Shown here piece by piece: positions 1 to 11,930 of a stretch of 64,000 bases of DNA. The notes below the pieces were generated by a model, which searched no databases, was not told the DNA's origin, and saw only the letters and a list, made by a program, of their open reading frames with translations. The position numbers and the translations under genes are program-made. How positions within the stretch are numbered: the stretch's first letter is position 1; each line of letters opens with the position of its first letter. Location: assembly GCA_003255025.1 (NCBI GenBank), contig QANY01008582.1, positions 502,702-566,701 of the forward strand, written 5' to 3'. The stretch is from Datisca glomerata. Its lineage: Eukaryota; Streptophyta; Magnoliopsida; Cucurbitales; Datiscaceae.

Positions 1-39
1 TACCCTTAAACCAACCTATACACAAAATATCACTTAACA
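1..39 (-). repeat. Partial 3' LTR of copia A
   Basis: Bases 1-39 match the outer part of the LTR at 5710-5750 almost base for base; both end in CACTTAACA. The rest lies outside the window. Confidence 0.88.
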
Positions 40-149
40 TCCCCCCTCAAACTTATCATAGGGTCAAGAATAAGTTTGTCTTTCAAAAAATAAAACTGAG
101 AAATGGGAAGTGGTTTGGTCAATAAGTCAGCAAGCTGTAGAGATGAAGG

Positions 150-1045
150 TAGGGGTGGAAACCGGGCCAGACCAGGACGCCAGAAATTTAGGGCGATCTA
201 GAATGAATCGTTGAACTGGCCCGTGAAGTCACAGGTCGGGCCGGTTCAAAGGCCAGTCCCAGTTAAATATCCGGTCCGGCTCATTTCCCCTCCCTTTAAT
301 GTGGTTAAATTCTAAAAAATGTAGATGGGGAGAGTTGAACCTTGGTGGAGAATAGATGAAATATATGTATTACCACTAAGATATATGGAAGTCATGTTAC
401 TTTTTTATAATTATTTTAATTTATTACTTTAAAATCTCAATAGAAAAACTTGTAATAATAAGTAAAATAATTATTTTATTTATTAAATTCATAAAATAGT
501 GATAGTCATATTCACGTAAAATCTAAAAATATAATTAATAACTAATTTATAATTCATGTTTATTAATAGAATAAAAAATATTAGGAATATTAAACCAATA
601 TTTTTTAAAGTTTTCATAAATCTAATTTTTTATTGAATAAAATATTCATTTAAATCAAAAATATTATTTTTTATTTATTTAAATATGTTTATCTCAAAGT
701 ATATTATTTGAAGTTTCGATAAAATGTGTTAAAAGACAATAAGAATATATTCTAAACAGTATATTTAACAAATGTTATCTTGGTCTGTTGGTAAAAAGTG
801 TGATTTATAAGAGAGAGGTCAAGAGTTCAAACTACATTACATGCATAATCGTTCAATTTTTTAGACAAAAAAAATAGATTCACGAGTCGGGCCGGGCCAC
901 GGGCCTTGTTTCAAGGCCCGTGATGGCCCGGACCTAGCCCGCATGCCTTAACCGGATTGGTACTGTTCAAGACCGGGTCGAGCCGGATTGTAACAGGCCG
1001 GTTCAGTCGATTTCACGGGCCAAACCGACCCAGTTGCCACCTCTA
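150..1045. mobile_element. Non-autonomous hAT-like element 1, 896 bp
   Basis: It is flanked by a perfect 8-bp duplication GATGAAGG (142-149 and 1046-1053), the hallmark of hAT insertion. The ends are imperfect inverted repeats: TAGGGGTGGAAAC on the left and TAGAGGTGGCAAC on the right read inward. Subterminal DNA is full of GGCC and CCGG words such as CGGGCCGGGCC, and the centre is AT-rich. No transposase frame is present. The inserted copy separates the RNase H end of copia A from its 3' LTR, so it is younger than that element. Confidence 0.92.
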
Positions 1046-2379
1046 GATGAAGGTATGTATCGAACAATTAAATCTTTTCGCAAGACTTTTCTCTAACAAA
1101 GTGATAGTCAATTTCTACATGTTTGGTTCTAGAATGTAGAATAGGGTTTGAAGCCAATGAAATGGTTGAAGTGTTATCACAATTAATGGTTGGAGCCTCG
1201 GATTGATAAACGTGAAAATCCTTCAGAATTTGCCTTATCCAACTAAGCTCAGCTGCAGTGTTAGCCAAGTCTTTATATTCGACTTCTGTTGAAGATCTAG
1301 CCATAGTAGCTTGCTTTTTGGCACTCCAAGATATAGTGTTGGATCCAAGAAACATAACAAAGCCTGAAGTAGAGCATCTATCACAAGGGTCTCCAGCCCA
1401 ATCAACATCACTAAAAGGTTGCAAATGAAAATTACTTGGTTTAAAGAGAAGACCATGACTCAGAGTACCACTAACATATCTTAGAATGCGTGTAACAATA
1501 ATGATATGAGTGGTAGTAGGATAATGCATGTATTGACATACACGGTTAATAACAAAACTCAAATATGGTCTAATAAAGGTTAAGTATTGAAGAGATCCAA
1601 CCATACTTCTATAAAGTGTTATATCTTTGAAAGGAGAACCAACATGACTATGTAAGAGTGATTTAGTAGAACATGGAGACTGACGGGATTTAACACCACT
1701 CATGCCTGCCATATGAAGCAAATCAGTAGCATATTTATGCTTGTTAATGAAAATTCCAGGAGAATTTCTTGTGATTTCTAGTCCTAATAAGTACTTTAAG
1801 TTCCCTAGATCAGTCATATCAAAGGCAATTTTTAAATTAGTAACAACTTGATCTATAGTAGCAGAGTTTGTCCCACTTATTATTATGTCATCAACATGCA
1901 AGAGAATATATGAGAGAGTTTGAAGAGGCATAAATAAACAGAGAGCTGTCAGCCTTAGAAGCAATAAAACCAATAGAATGAAGATGATTAGTTAAATGCT
2001 CAAACCAAGCTCTAGGAGCCTGTTTAAGACCAAACAAAGATTTGTTCAATTTGCAAACATAATCAAGATGTTGAGAATCTATAAAGCCTTGTGGCTGGAA
2101 CATATAAACTTCTTCATTTAACCTACCATGTAAAAATACATTTTTAACATCAAGTTGCCTTAAAGGCCAATTATATGTAGAAATCTGAGAAATCATAATT
2201 AAAACAGTAGGTTTCTTACAAACGAGACTAAAAGTCTCATTATAATCCAATCCAGCTTGTTGGTGGTAGCCCTTAGCTACCAACCTTGCTTTATGTCTGG
2301 CTATAAATCTATCTGGGTTATATTTCAATTTATATACCCATTTGATGCCTACTAGGTTCTTATTAGGTGGCAAATGCAT
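1046..2379 (-). pseudogene. Copia A reverse transcriptase and RNase H (broken)
   Basis: RVT_2-type reverse transcriptase starts in the frame 2379-1891 (NLVGIKWVYKLKYNP, then VKNVFLHGRLNEEVYM, then SLFGLKQAPRAW). It continues in another frame (1973-1068) with the catalytic motif as HVDDIII instead of YVDD, then the copia RNase H with DVDWAGDPCDR and RTKHVEIDYHF. The tail, including the LADLLTKPLP motif, lies on the far side of the hAT-like insertion, at 149-52. A stop and a frame change just before 1068 had already broken the frame. Confidence 0.9.
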
Positions 2380-2476
2380 TAAAGTCTAAGTATTTTGGTT
2401 GATTAAGACATTATATTCATCTGTCATTGCTTGTGTCCAATCTAGACTTTGGGCAACAATGGAGTAAGAAGTTGGT

Positions 2477-3892
2477 TCAAAAGGTGTAGACTGAGCCAAG
2501 GGGGCAGAGACAAAAAAGGTCATTTTTTAGAAATTCCAGATTTAGATCTGGTTTGCATAGGTTGTATGGAGCTAGTTGTGTGTGCATAATATTTGTTGTG
2601 CTTAGTAGTAGGAGGATAAATATTGAGATCAATATGCAGATCAGAAGAAATATCAAGAAGAAAAGTAACAGACATATCAGTACAATTAGCAGGCATATCA
2701 GGTACATCAATATGCTCAATGAGTGGTAGATGAGTACAATTTTGTGTGTGTGTACTTGACTTATGTCCAGAATAAGACATATCTTTATATTTGGTAGTAC
2801 AAAACTGTGAAGATGTGGGTGAAATGTGTCCAGAGGCAGAAACAATATTGTGAGGCAGAGTAGTGACAACAGTAGTACTAGGTGGAGAAATACTTTGTTA
2901 TTTTCAGAATGTAAAATAGTAGTAGGACCATTAGAAATTGTAGGAGAATGTAATTGTACATTAGTGTTTCTCATAGGAATAGAATGATGAAACAAAGAAG
3001 GAAGAGAGGATTCATACCTGACAATGGGACACACAATTGAATTTTGTAATGTGGGCTGCACAGATGTGTTAGTTTTAGCAAAAGGAAAGCATTTTTCATC
3101 AAATATAACATGTCTAGATATGTAACATTTTTGTGAAGCTAAATCATAAAATATATATCCTTTTTTATTTGAGGCATATCCCAAAAACACATATTGAATA
3201 GTTTTTGTGTTAAATTTGTTTCTCATATATGGTTTTAAATTGGGATAACATGCACAACCAAAAATTCTAAGATAATCATATTGAGGTGTTTTGACAATTT
3301 TTTTTGAAAAGGAGACGTATTTTGAAGAACATTACTGGGCATCCTATTTATTAAGAAGGCAGAGACAGTAAAGGCACAATTCCAGAATTTAGTAGGGACA
3401 GAAACAAAGTGCAGCACTGTCAAACCTGTTTCAAATATGCTTACGTTCTGTAACTCCATTTTGTTGTGGAGTATAAGGTCAGGTGGTTTGATGTTGGATC
3501 CCATGTTCATGTAAAAAATTATGAAAAGAATGATTAAGATACTCCCCATCATTATCAGATCTCAAACATTTTATTTTGGTGGAGAACATGGTTTCGACCA
3601 GTGGTTTAAATCTCTTGAAAACAGCAAACACATCAGATTTATGTACAATGCAAAAGAACCATGTAAATATAGACATATCATCAATGAATATAACATAATA
3701 TCTATGACCAAGTACATAATTAGTAGGGGAAGGACCTCAAACATTAGTGTAAATAAGTTTTAAAGGAGAAGAAGAGAAAGATTCAGATATTGGAAAAGGT
3801 AATCTTGCCATTTTATTTGAAATGCAGCTTACACATAGAGCTTTATCAGAAATAGTAATGTTACAAGGCAACTTTGCTACATTCAAAATTTG
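2477..3892 (-). pseudogene. Copia A integrase and C-terminal linker (broken)
   Basis: Integrase would join the cDNA to host DNA. The catalytic core is spread over several frames. Around 3750 the segment equivalent to the usual HSDVWGP reads with Asn at the catalytic Asp and a stop at Trp. The second Asp is kept in LRSDNDGEY at about 3560. The frame 3552-3235 keeps the helix with FWNCAFTVSAFLINRMP. The frame 3226-2477 carries the post-integrase strand motif YVFLGYASNKKGYIFYDL. The rest is low-complexity linker before reverse transcriptase. Confidence 0.82.
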
Positions 3893-4540
3893 TCAAACTA
3901 TATTGGGGGAATGATGACCTAGCCTAGAATGCCATAGAGAATCAGAAAAATTAGCACTAAGATATGCATATTGTTTATTAGGTAAGGAAATAGGTATAGG
4001 GTAGAGACCATTAACACTATGGCCTTTATGCAAAATGGTTCCCGAGCCCTTGTCCTGAATAAAGAAGACATCAGTATAAAAAATAAACCTACAATTGTTA
4101 TCAAGGCAGAACTTGTAAATAAACAATAAATTTGAACATAATTCAGGCACACAATAAACTTCAGTCATAGGAAATCTATTAGATGTAGTTTGAATCATAC
4201 CAGATCCTGTATGTGAAATGCCTAAAGATTGACAATTATCAATTGATATGCCATCTTCACCACTATACTCAGATATGTTGGAGATGTTTGTAAGATCATG
4301 TGTCAAATGGGTGTCACACCCTGTGTCTGAGAGCCATACTTGAGAGTCTGTGTTTTGAATGTTCTGTACTATTACATTCATTGCAGTGAGGTTTGTTGGT
4401 GGATTTCTCCCTTGATAGGAGAAATTCATCCTATGGTAGCAGTCTGCTGCACTATGCCCCATTCTTTGACAGATTTGACATTGTATTTTACTTGTTTGTG
4501 AACTAGAGTAACCTTCTGTATTATTGAAGTGTGATTGCAT
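3893..4540 (-). pseudogene. Copia A zinc knuckle, protease and pre-integrase region
   Basis: A 215-residue open stretch. A CCHC zinc knuckle is near residues 21-34 (CQICQRMGHSAADC), which would bind RNA in the capsid. The aspartic protease signature follows as LSDTGCDTHLT, with the catalytic triplet DTG in place of the commoner DSG. The frame ends in the GAG-pre-integrase motif LWHSRLGHHSPN. It is the best-preserved segment of element A but is disconnected from gag upstream and integrase downstream by stops and frame changes. Confidence 0.87.
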
Positions 4541-4641
4541 CTGAGGTGGTGCTCCAAGAACTGATGGCTGGAAAGAAAAGGCCTAGTTCTGAGGTCGACC
4601 TCCTCTGATTGAGTTGTTCCTTCCCGAGCTTCTATTACGTC

Positions 4642-5500
4642 CTAGAGGAGATTTTCTTGATTCTTGTTCTGGGATTCTAAGCATCTCTCTTCGGTTTTCA
4701 ATAAAACATGTAATTCTTCGAGAGATAGAGTCTCTAACCTTGTTCGTATTGAAGTTATTACTGTGTTATATTCTATTGGAAGCCCATTTATGGTGTATAT
4801 CAATATGTCCTCATCATTAATGTTGACAGCCACAGCAACCAGTTTGCCCTTGACCTCCTTTATGGATTGAATATATGAGTCCATGCTTTCTGTAGGCTTC
4901 TTGGTCATAGTCTGAAGGTCAGATTTCAACTGGACAATATTTGTCCGTGACAAAGATGAGAAAGCCGCTCAATAGATTCCCAGACTTCATTTGAAGTCTT
5001 ACAGCCTACTAAGTAAGACATGGCAGTAGGTGACAACGTCGCATTTATCAAGGTCATGAGAGCTTGATCCTGCGCGACCCATTGCTCATATTTTGGATTC
5101 AGGATTTTTAGTTCCTTCGTCGTTCTTGACAGATCTTGGAGGACACTTCACAGTCCCATCTATCTGCCCGAAAATCATATGGGCTTTCAATATGGTAGAA
5201 ATTTGGTATTTCCAGATGATGAAATTGGAAGAATCGAGTCTGATGGAGATTAGGTTACATATGTTTGATAGGAGAAATTGGAGAGTGGGAGTTTTGGGAG
5301 TTCTCTTCCGAGATATGCATGGTCGAATTAGTGTTAGGAAAAGTTGGATCTGAGACATGCATGGTCGGTTTAGTGTTAGGCAAAGCTAGATTTGGGTTCA
5401 AGATGGGTTCTTTAGAGGAGGAAGGAGAAGATTGAGTTTCGAATTGATTTTCATCATCTTCGTGAATAACATAGGACTAGTTCTCTTGATTCTCGGTCAT
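4642..5500 (-). pseudogene. Copia A gag (broken)
   Basis: Capsid-like Gag. The likely start is the ATG at 5500-5498, the first after the primer-binding site, with an early stop seven codons later. The frame covering 5358-5086 holds the typical copia N-terminal segment (SIRLDSSNFIIWKYQI). The frame covering 4953-4642 holds the UBN2-type capsid region with the motif LSLEELHVLLKTEE. At 5318-5395 a short coding segment is imperfectly duplicated (two blocks containing PTMHV and STMHI). Stops and a frameshift separate the pieces. Copia B has a matching Gag. Confidence 0.85.
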
Positions 5501-5523
5501 TGATCACGACGTTGGTCTGAGTG

Positions 5524-5535
5524 GCTTTGATACCA
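5524..5535 (-). other. Primer-binding site of copia A
   Basis: The minus strand reads TGGTATCAAAGC, one base from the usual plant copia site TGGTATCAGAGC that pairs with initiator tRNA-Met. Confidence 0.85.
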
Positions 5536-5750
5536 AGAACGAAAAACAAGAAGGAAGGAAAGAAGTAGAAACAGAGAAGAGAATGGACGAAGAAGAAGAC
5601 AAAGGTGAGTTCTCTGAGATTTCACTTAACTAAAACTAATAACAAAGGTTAACCAAGATATACAACACCTCACAGCTAACTAAATGATAGTTAAGGTAAA
5701 AAGACAATAATACTCTTAAAACAACCTATACACAAATACATCACTTAACA
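5536..5750 (-). repeat. 5' LTR of copia A
   Basis: Read on the minus strand it begins TGTTAAGTGATG and ends next to the primer-binding site at 5535. The inner boundary is inferred from the primer-binding site, because the other LTR is not in view for comparison. About 215 bp. Confidence 0.8.
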
Positions 5751-7519
5751 TCAATGAGGGTAGGAAAGTAGTTTTTGTTTGATATTATAATTGCAATGAT
5801 ATTGTAAATTAACATCGCTTCCATTTTATTCTACAATTCAATTGCCTCAAAAAATTATAAATTACGATTGTATGCATATTATGATTGCAGTCTTATTTAA
5901 GGATTACTCCAAACAAACATGTTAATTCAATTATAAAATGATTACAATAAGATTATAAATAAGGATATCGCGAAATAAATGAAACCTTAATGAAATATGT
6001 TGCTAGTCATTTTAGATAAGAGCGTCAATTAATAGGAATTTATGAATGCATTTAATATTAGCTAAAAAGTGATCTTTGTTTTTATATAGACCAGCTAGTT
6101 TAACTAATCTATAGTATTATATAAACGGAGCTAAGGGAAGAAATATTTTTCGATATAAATTGCACTTATTATTTTATAAAATTCTTTAATTATCATTCAT
6201 AAATATTATAATTAATAATTAACAAGTTTAAATTAAATTATTAATGCTGTTTTACTTTTGAACAATAGTGTTAAAACTATTTTTTAAAGTTTCAGAATTT
6301 CCTTTACGTACCAGTTAATAATTAGATATTTTAAACTACTTACGTATAGTGTTGAATAATTATTCGATTTTCTTTGAATAATTTTTATTTTTAATCACAT
6401 CTTATCTCATCATGTATTAACTCCTTTTAATATAATCAATTATATAACTTAAATTTAATGAGATGAAGTATCTTAAAATTTGTGAAATGAAAATAAGACG
6501 CATGAAAAATGTAGAAAATAAAGCTTTTAGAAGTTAAAATATATTATTAAAAACACTAAAATTTGATATAACTATGTATACCTTTGATCACCACTTGATG
6601 TTTTCTATCATTTCTATTTTTAGTATCGAACTATTATATGTTTATTACTTTTTCACCGTTTGAGATATTAGTTTAATTTAGTTTTTATCGCTTAGTTTAT
6701 CAAAGGCAATACTTGTTATATTATAAAAGTTGAAAAGAGATGAGAAATCATTGTTGAATAATTTTGTCCACCTTTTATTCATACATTTCTAAAAATCATC
6801 TTCGAATTTACACATTGCATTTAACGATACATTTCCATACATTGGCTTAATATTAATAACTTTGAAAGATAATATTAAGATAGAGAGGAATTTTTTTTTT
6901 TACTAATTTGTCTTAATATAGAGGGAAAGAGAATTGCCTCTACAAAATTTTGATAGATTAGAAATTAAAGTATAACTCCATTATAACACAAACTTGGAAA
7001 CTTCGGTTATACTTTAAAATATATTAGTATAGTTAAGTACAATGTAAAGAAAAATTACAAAAAATAAATTATGCTTGTAAATAAACGAAACGAAATATTA
7101 AGTTTAAATAAAAAAGAGAATATGAGCAAAGAAAGTTTGTACTTTAATTATATCACCACGTTTTTAACTTTTGAGAACACAATAACTATATGGTCTTAGT
7201 TTCTCTTTATTATGGTCTACAATAAAATTAATGACACAATAAGATTATCTCGATTTTACTCACATAAAATATAAACAAATAACAAGATATTAATCAGATT
7301 CATTTTTTCTAATTAACATGAACATAACATAATTACAATTGATAATTTGAGCTAAAAATATAATGAATTCAATTATAGATGTATTACACGTTAATGTTGA
7401 CTGGTCTATAATGAATATAAAAGGGGGTTTGAGAGAAAATTTTGATTGACTAATCGTGTTTTCGTAGAAATCATCTACAGTGGTATTAGTGGGGTTTGTG
7501 TCGTGAAAAGAGGTAGCTC
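5751..7519. other. AT-rich intergenic DNA
   Basis: I see no gene, recognisable protein remnant or paired repeat here, only AT-rich sequence with homopolymer runs. Confidence 0.6.
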
Positions 7520-7527
7520 ATATCTGA

Positions 7528-9216
7528 CAATCCCTTGATGATGTCATCCAAACTCACGGAGGCAACGTCTATCTTCGTTTTCAAAAACCACCTATGCCTG
7601 TCACGAGAAGCCCATCTAGTCTCAGCCGCCATAGTATCCCTCCTTATCAAACAGAAATCCCCGAATCTTCTCGGGCCTCTTTCGCTGAACCTCATGGATA
7701 AGAGGAATCTGATCATTCTTTTCCCCCGGAGGATCAGATTAGAGGAATTCACATCAGCAAAAATCAGATTCCTCATGGTGTTTATGAATCCACCATCAAC
7801 AGAAGGCCAATGAGCACAACCGCAAGTGACATGCAATTCAAAATTTAGATGGATTTTAAACCCAATAGTATGTTAAGACAAAGTCTTCACTAGGATTTTA
7901 TGCAACCAAAATATAAGGATTTCCGAGATTGGTATTTCGCCAACCATAATCCTCAACAGCTCTTAGATCTTAAGAACCTATACTACTTCCAATTAGAACA
8001 GGATGAATGTCTTCAGTCTTTACCTGAATGGTGTTACCAGCTCACTCAAAGAGTCAAAATTAAATATGACCAACAGTTACAAGTTCTCACCAATATACAG
8101 AAAACTTGGATAACCACAACTGGTAGAACCTACCATGCTATTCATCCACCACCCTTCTCCTTAGAACTTGCTCCAGGACAAGGTAATCAAAAACCATTGG
8201 TCATTAACCCCTATACTGAGGTACTTGATAAGAACTCCACACCTAAATCATCTTCAGGACAGTTGAACATGATGAATCAGGATGAACCACCTAATCCTGA
8301 AGAACCAGAAGAGTATTCACTCTCTCAAATTTTAGATATTCAAAAGAATTTTGATGATTCCATCAATAAACTATCTTCTAGCTATTCAAAAAGACCTACT
8401 ACCCGTATGGCTTTAACTGGACCAAGTAGATATTATTATCCCAGACCTACTCCCCAAGATATTTTATATGAAGAAGACTTTCTTCATTCTCAGAAATCTT
8501 ACCATGGCAAAACCATCTACGAATGGAACATAGATGGCAAAACAGAATATCAGGTCTTCGAGACCATTCATCAAATGATCATGTACTCTTCTGTATGTAA
8601 GCAGAATGAGAATATGGATCACCAAATCTGCAAGTTCCTGGTCAATGGTTTCACAGGAACACTGAAAGGCTGGTGGGACAATTGTCTCACTGAAAGTCAA
8701 CGCCATGAAATCTTAGACTCTTTCAAAATAAATATTGACCCAATTACTGGTACCCATACCGGAACTGAAGATGCCTGTTATACCCTGGCCCAATCCATTA
8801 TTCACCATTTCCTTGGCCCAGGAATTGTCAATACTGATAGGCACCGAGAACTTCTCCAAAACCTGAGATGCCTTTCTCTGACTCACTTCAGATGGTATAA
8901 AGATGTCTTTCTTATGAAAGTCATGCAGAGAAGTGATGCAAACAATGAACATTGGAAGGCAAAGTTCATTGATGGCCTCCCAAGTCTTTTTGCTGAAAGA
9001 GTAAGGAGAAAACTACGTGATAAGCATGATCTTCCTTATGATCAATATACTTATGGACATCTCATTGCCCTAGTAATAGACGAAGGACTAGGATTATGCA
9101 ATGATATGAAATTACAACATATGATGAAGAGTCAGAATATTGACAACAGAAAAGAATTAGGTGAATTTTGTGATCAATTTGCCTATGATACTAATATATA
9201 TATATATATATCCTGA
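7528..9216 (+). pseudogene. Endogenous pararetrovirus-like coat/gag-like fragment
   Basis: A 438-residue open frame (7900-9216) continues upstream in the same frame to about 7528, interrupted by three stops. The region around residues 208-260 (YEWNIDGKTEYQ, GWWDN) and the following block (RCLSLTHFRWYKDVF, FIDGLPSLFAERV) resemble a conserved family seen in plant pararetrovirus-like polyproteins, where it lies between the movement protein and the nucleic-acid-binding domain. No movement protein, protease or reverse transcriptase is adjacent, so this is a fragment. It ends at an AT microsatellite that supplies the last codons. Assignment to Caulimoviridae-like sequence is from family memory; a retrotransposon gag is the alternative. 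Confidence 0.6.
9196..9213. repeat. (AT)n microsatellite
   Basis: A short run of TA repeats marks the downstream break of the pararetrovirus-like frame. Confidence 0.85.
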
Positions 9217-9955
9217 AATTATAACAAATGTAACGATTCTATATGAAGTTGTCAGTGAAGTAACAACTTAGGATATTTGCATGGCTTATTAGTTTTGTCA
9301 ATCAACCTTATCTCTTGTAGTTATATGTGAATATTATTAGTACACTATCCGATATGATCTTCTGTCATATAAGATTTTGGTGTTTTGAATAGTAACTATT
9401 TTAATTTGCTCATATATCTTAAGTATAAGTAGCTCATTCTCTCTCCTTCGTCTTTTTCAATGCAAAAAACCTTGAAGAAAGTAATCAACAGCGTGGTAGC
9501 GCTTCTCGTGTTAACTAGTCTTGTAGAAAGTCTCAATTTTTTATAGGGTTCTACGAATGTTATGAGAGACATTGTTATTTTATGAGTTTTAACAATGTTT
9601 TCAGACTCCAGTAGAATATGTTTTAATAAGGTTTTTCCTCTATATGATAATTTTAACAGGGATTTTCAAATCATATAAAATAAACATTAATAAGGTTTTC
9701 CCATCCTATACAAGGAGATAGGATAATGTTTGTTGCACCTTCTATAATAGTATTGAGTAATGCAAAATCCTATCCTGCATGAATTCTAATGGCATTTTAT
9801 AAGCGCTATCATTTCTACAGTTGATCCTTGCACACCTATTTAATGCATTCAAAATTACATACAACATCACTGAAAATATTTAATTGCATTAATATATCAT
9901 CTTCACTTCCTCAAAATACATTATCAGAATAAAGGGTATCCAAAGATATCCTCAC
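9217..9955. other. Non-coding stretch between virus-like fragment and copia B
   Basis: AT-rich, no open frame. A pyrimidine-rich segment near 9435-9460 follows a weak TATA-like sequence (AGTATAAGTAG). It could be virus-derived leader sequence, but nothing visible proves it. Confidence 0.4.
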
Positions 9956-9960
9956 TTCGT

Positions 9961-10190
9961 TGATAAGATAAAGGGTTAAGTATATTTTTTCATTAAGTCT
10001 TTTGTTAATTTTCTGGGGGCTATTTTGGCCTTTTCCTCTCTTATGATTTTTGGAGAGGTATTATATTGCTTTTGCTTCTCTCCTAGTTAGTTAACAATTA
10101 CGTACAGTATTATTCATCTTCTTCTTCTTGATCTCTATTTCTTCTCTTTGTTCTTCCTTCTTGATTTCTATCTCCACGGGAATTTCTACA
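9961..10190 (+). repeat. 5' LTR of copia B
   Basis: 230 bp with TG...CA ends; matches 14977-15209 along its length with numerous substitutions. Confidence 0.93.
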
Positions 10191-10202
10191 TGGTATACGA
10201 GC
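10191..10202 (+). other. Primer-binding site of copia B
   Basis: TGGTATACGAGC directly follows the LTR; it is a two-mismatch version of the tRNA-Met-type site TGGTATCAGAGC. Confidence 0.8.
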
Positions 10203-10227
10203 TACATTGACTCACGTCAAATGATCC

Positions 10228-11089
10228 ATGACTGAAACCGAAAACCTTACTTCTGATATTTAAGAAACCATGACTCTCAGAGATGGTTCCCAAACAATTT
10301 TTCAGACTAACCCTTCGTCTGAAATTTTTCCCGATACTAAAAATATCACCCAAAACTCACCTCCTACTCCCGCCTCTTCCTCTTCTTCTCCTATATATAT
10401 ATATTCTTTCAAAGATCTACAACCTGATCTTAATCAGATTGGATTCCAGTAACTTCGTGTTATGAAAATATCAAATTTCATCTATCCTGAAGGCCCACAT
10501 GTTGTTCGGCTACGTAGATGGAACTAATCGAGAACCTACCCCCTTCATCAAGAACAATGATGGTACAGACTCAAGAAACCCTAAATTTGATCAGTGAGTT
10601 TCTCAAGATCAAGCTCCCATGACCTTGATCAACGCAACTCTCTCTCCTACTACTCTGTCCTATGTTGTTGGATGCACATTATCGAAGGAAGTATGAGACT
10701 CTATTACGCGCAGGTACTCCTCTATGTCTAGAATAAATATCCTTAAGCTCAAGTCTGATCTACAGTCTGTCTCTAAGTAAGCCTCAGAAAGCATCGACTC
10801 CTACATTTAAAAGATCAAGGAGATAAAAGACAGATTAACTGTTGTATCTATTAGTGTAGATGATGAAGATGTGCTCATTTTCACAATCAATTATTTACCC
10901 ACTAAATTCAACATCATCAGAACCTCTATTCGCACTCGAGCAGAACCACTCAGTTTGGAAGAATTACATGTTCTTTTGAAATCTGAAGAACTACATGTTC
11001 TTCTGAAATCTGAAGAACTACATGTTCTTCTGAAATCTGAAGAACATTATCTTAAGTCACAGCAGAAGAATCAAGACTCAATTTTTTAG
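10228..11089 (+). pseudogene. Copia B gag (broken, with 27-bp triplication)
   Basis: The likely start is the ATG at 10228. An Asn/Ser/Pro-rich leader is followed by a frameshift into IRLDSSNFVL, the copia Gag N-terminal motif, then several stops. The last open part (10871-11089) carries the UBN2-type end LSLEELHVLLKSEE. Here the nine-residue unit EELHVLLKS occurs three times in tandem, where copia A has one. A Gly/Asn/Arg-rich segment follows in other frames. Confidence 0.85.
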
Positions 11090-11214
11090 AATACGATTGT
11101 GCTTGCATCTTCTTCAAACAGAGGTAATCCAAGGGGTCAAGGCTCACACAACTATAAAGGAAATAGAGGTACCGACAGATTCAACTCAAATCGCGGAGGA
11201 GGAAGAAATCCAAA

Positions 11215-11930
11215 TTGGAACTCCTCAACATTACCTTGTGTTCTTGGAGCCCCACCTGTCAATTGCCATCAACCATTCAAGAACATTGTCAACAAACTCA
11301 AGACAATCAAGGTACCCTTCATAATGGAAGAATCCAATGCCAAATATGTAACAAGATGAGGCACAACGCCATCGATTGCTATCAACGGTTAAATTTCTCT
11401 TGCCAAGAAAAACACCCACCATCCAACTTGACTGCAATGTCACAACACTCTCAATCAACAGACTCTCAGGTATGGTTGACAGACACAGAGTGCAATTCTC
11501 ACCTTATACTAGATCTCAACAACATCTTCTCCTCTACTAAATACACTGGGAATAATAGCATATCCATTGGAAATGGGTAGTCTTTACCCATCACTCATTC
11601 TAGTAATGGTAATCTTCAAACCCAAAATTCTTCTTTTCCCTTAAAATAAGTCTTTTGTGTTCCTTCTTTATCTTCAAATTTATTGTCTGTTTACAGATTA
11701 TGTCTTGATAATAACTGTCTATTTGTGTTTAATGCTCATTTCTTTTAGATTCAGGATAAAGTTACAGGCTTAATTCTGCATAAAAAGGGCCTAGCCAAAA
11801 TGGATTTTACCCATCATTTTATCTTTACCTAAGTCACATTTTCTTTCTTTGGTGCTAAGCATTCTGATTTTCTTTGGCATAATAGATTAGGACATCCTAC
11901 GCCTATTGTTGTTAGACATATATTAAACAA
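11215..11930 (+). pseudogene. Copia B zinc knuckle, protease and pre-integrase region
   Basis: The frame at 11215-11580 keeps a knuckle as CQICNKMRHNAIDC (the Gly before His is replaced by Arg) and the protease region as VWLTDTECNSHL. The catalytic DSG/DTG triplet has become DTE, so the protease is dead. After a stop the same frame continues with CLDNNCLF and the pre-integrase motif LWHNRLGHPTP at about 11870-11910. Copia A has the same order of motifs. Confidence 0.83.

Larger units (their letters stand above)
1..5750 (-). mobile_element. Ty1/copia LTR retrotransposon A (decayed, cut by window edge)
   Basis: Element read on the minus strand. The 5' LTR lies at 5536-5750, followed by a tRNA-Met-type primer-binding site, then gag, protease, integrase, reverse transcriptase and RNase H in copia order. 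A purine-rich tract (complement of 40-52) precedes the start of the 3' LTR, which runs off the window at base 1. The polyprotein is broken into at least eight frames by stops and frameshifts, so the copy is dead. A hAT-like element sits in the RNase H end. Its proteins closely resemble those of element B at 9961-15209. Confidence 0.93.

Noticed and set aside
7486..7836. 116-codon minus-strand frame
   Set aside because: Lies opposite the upstream part of the pararetrovirus-like frame; the plus strand carries the meaningful sequence.
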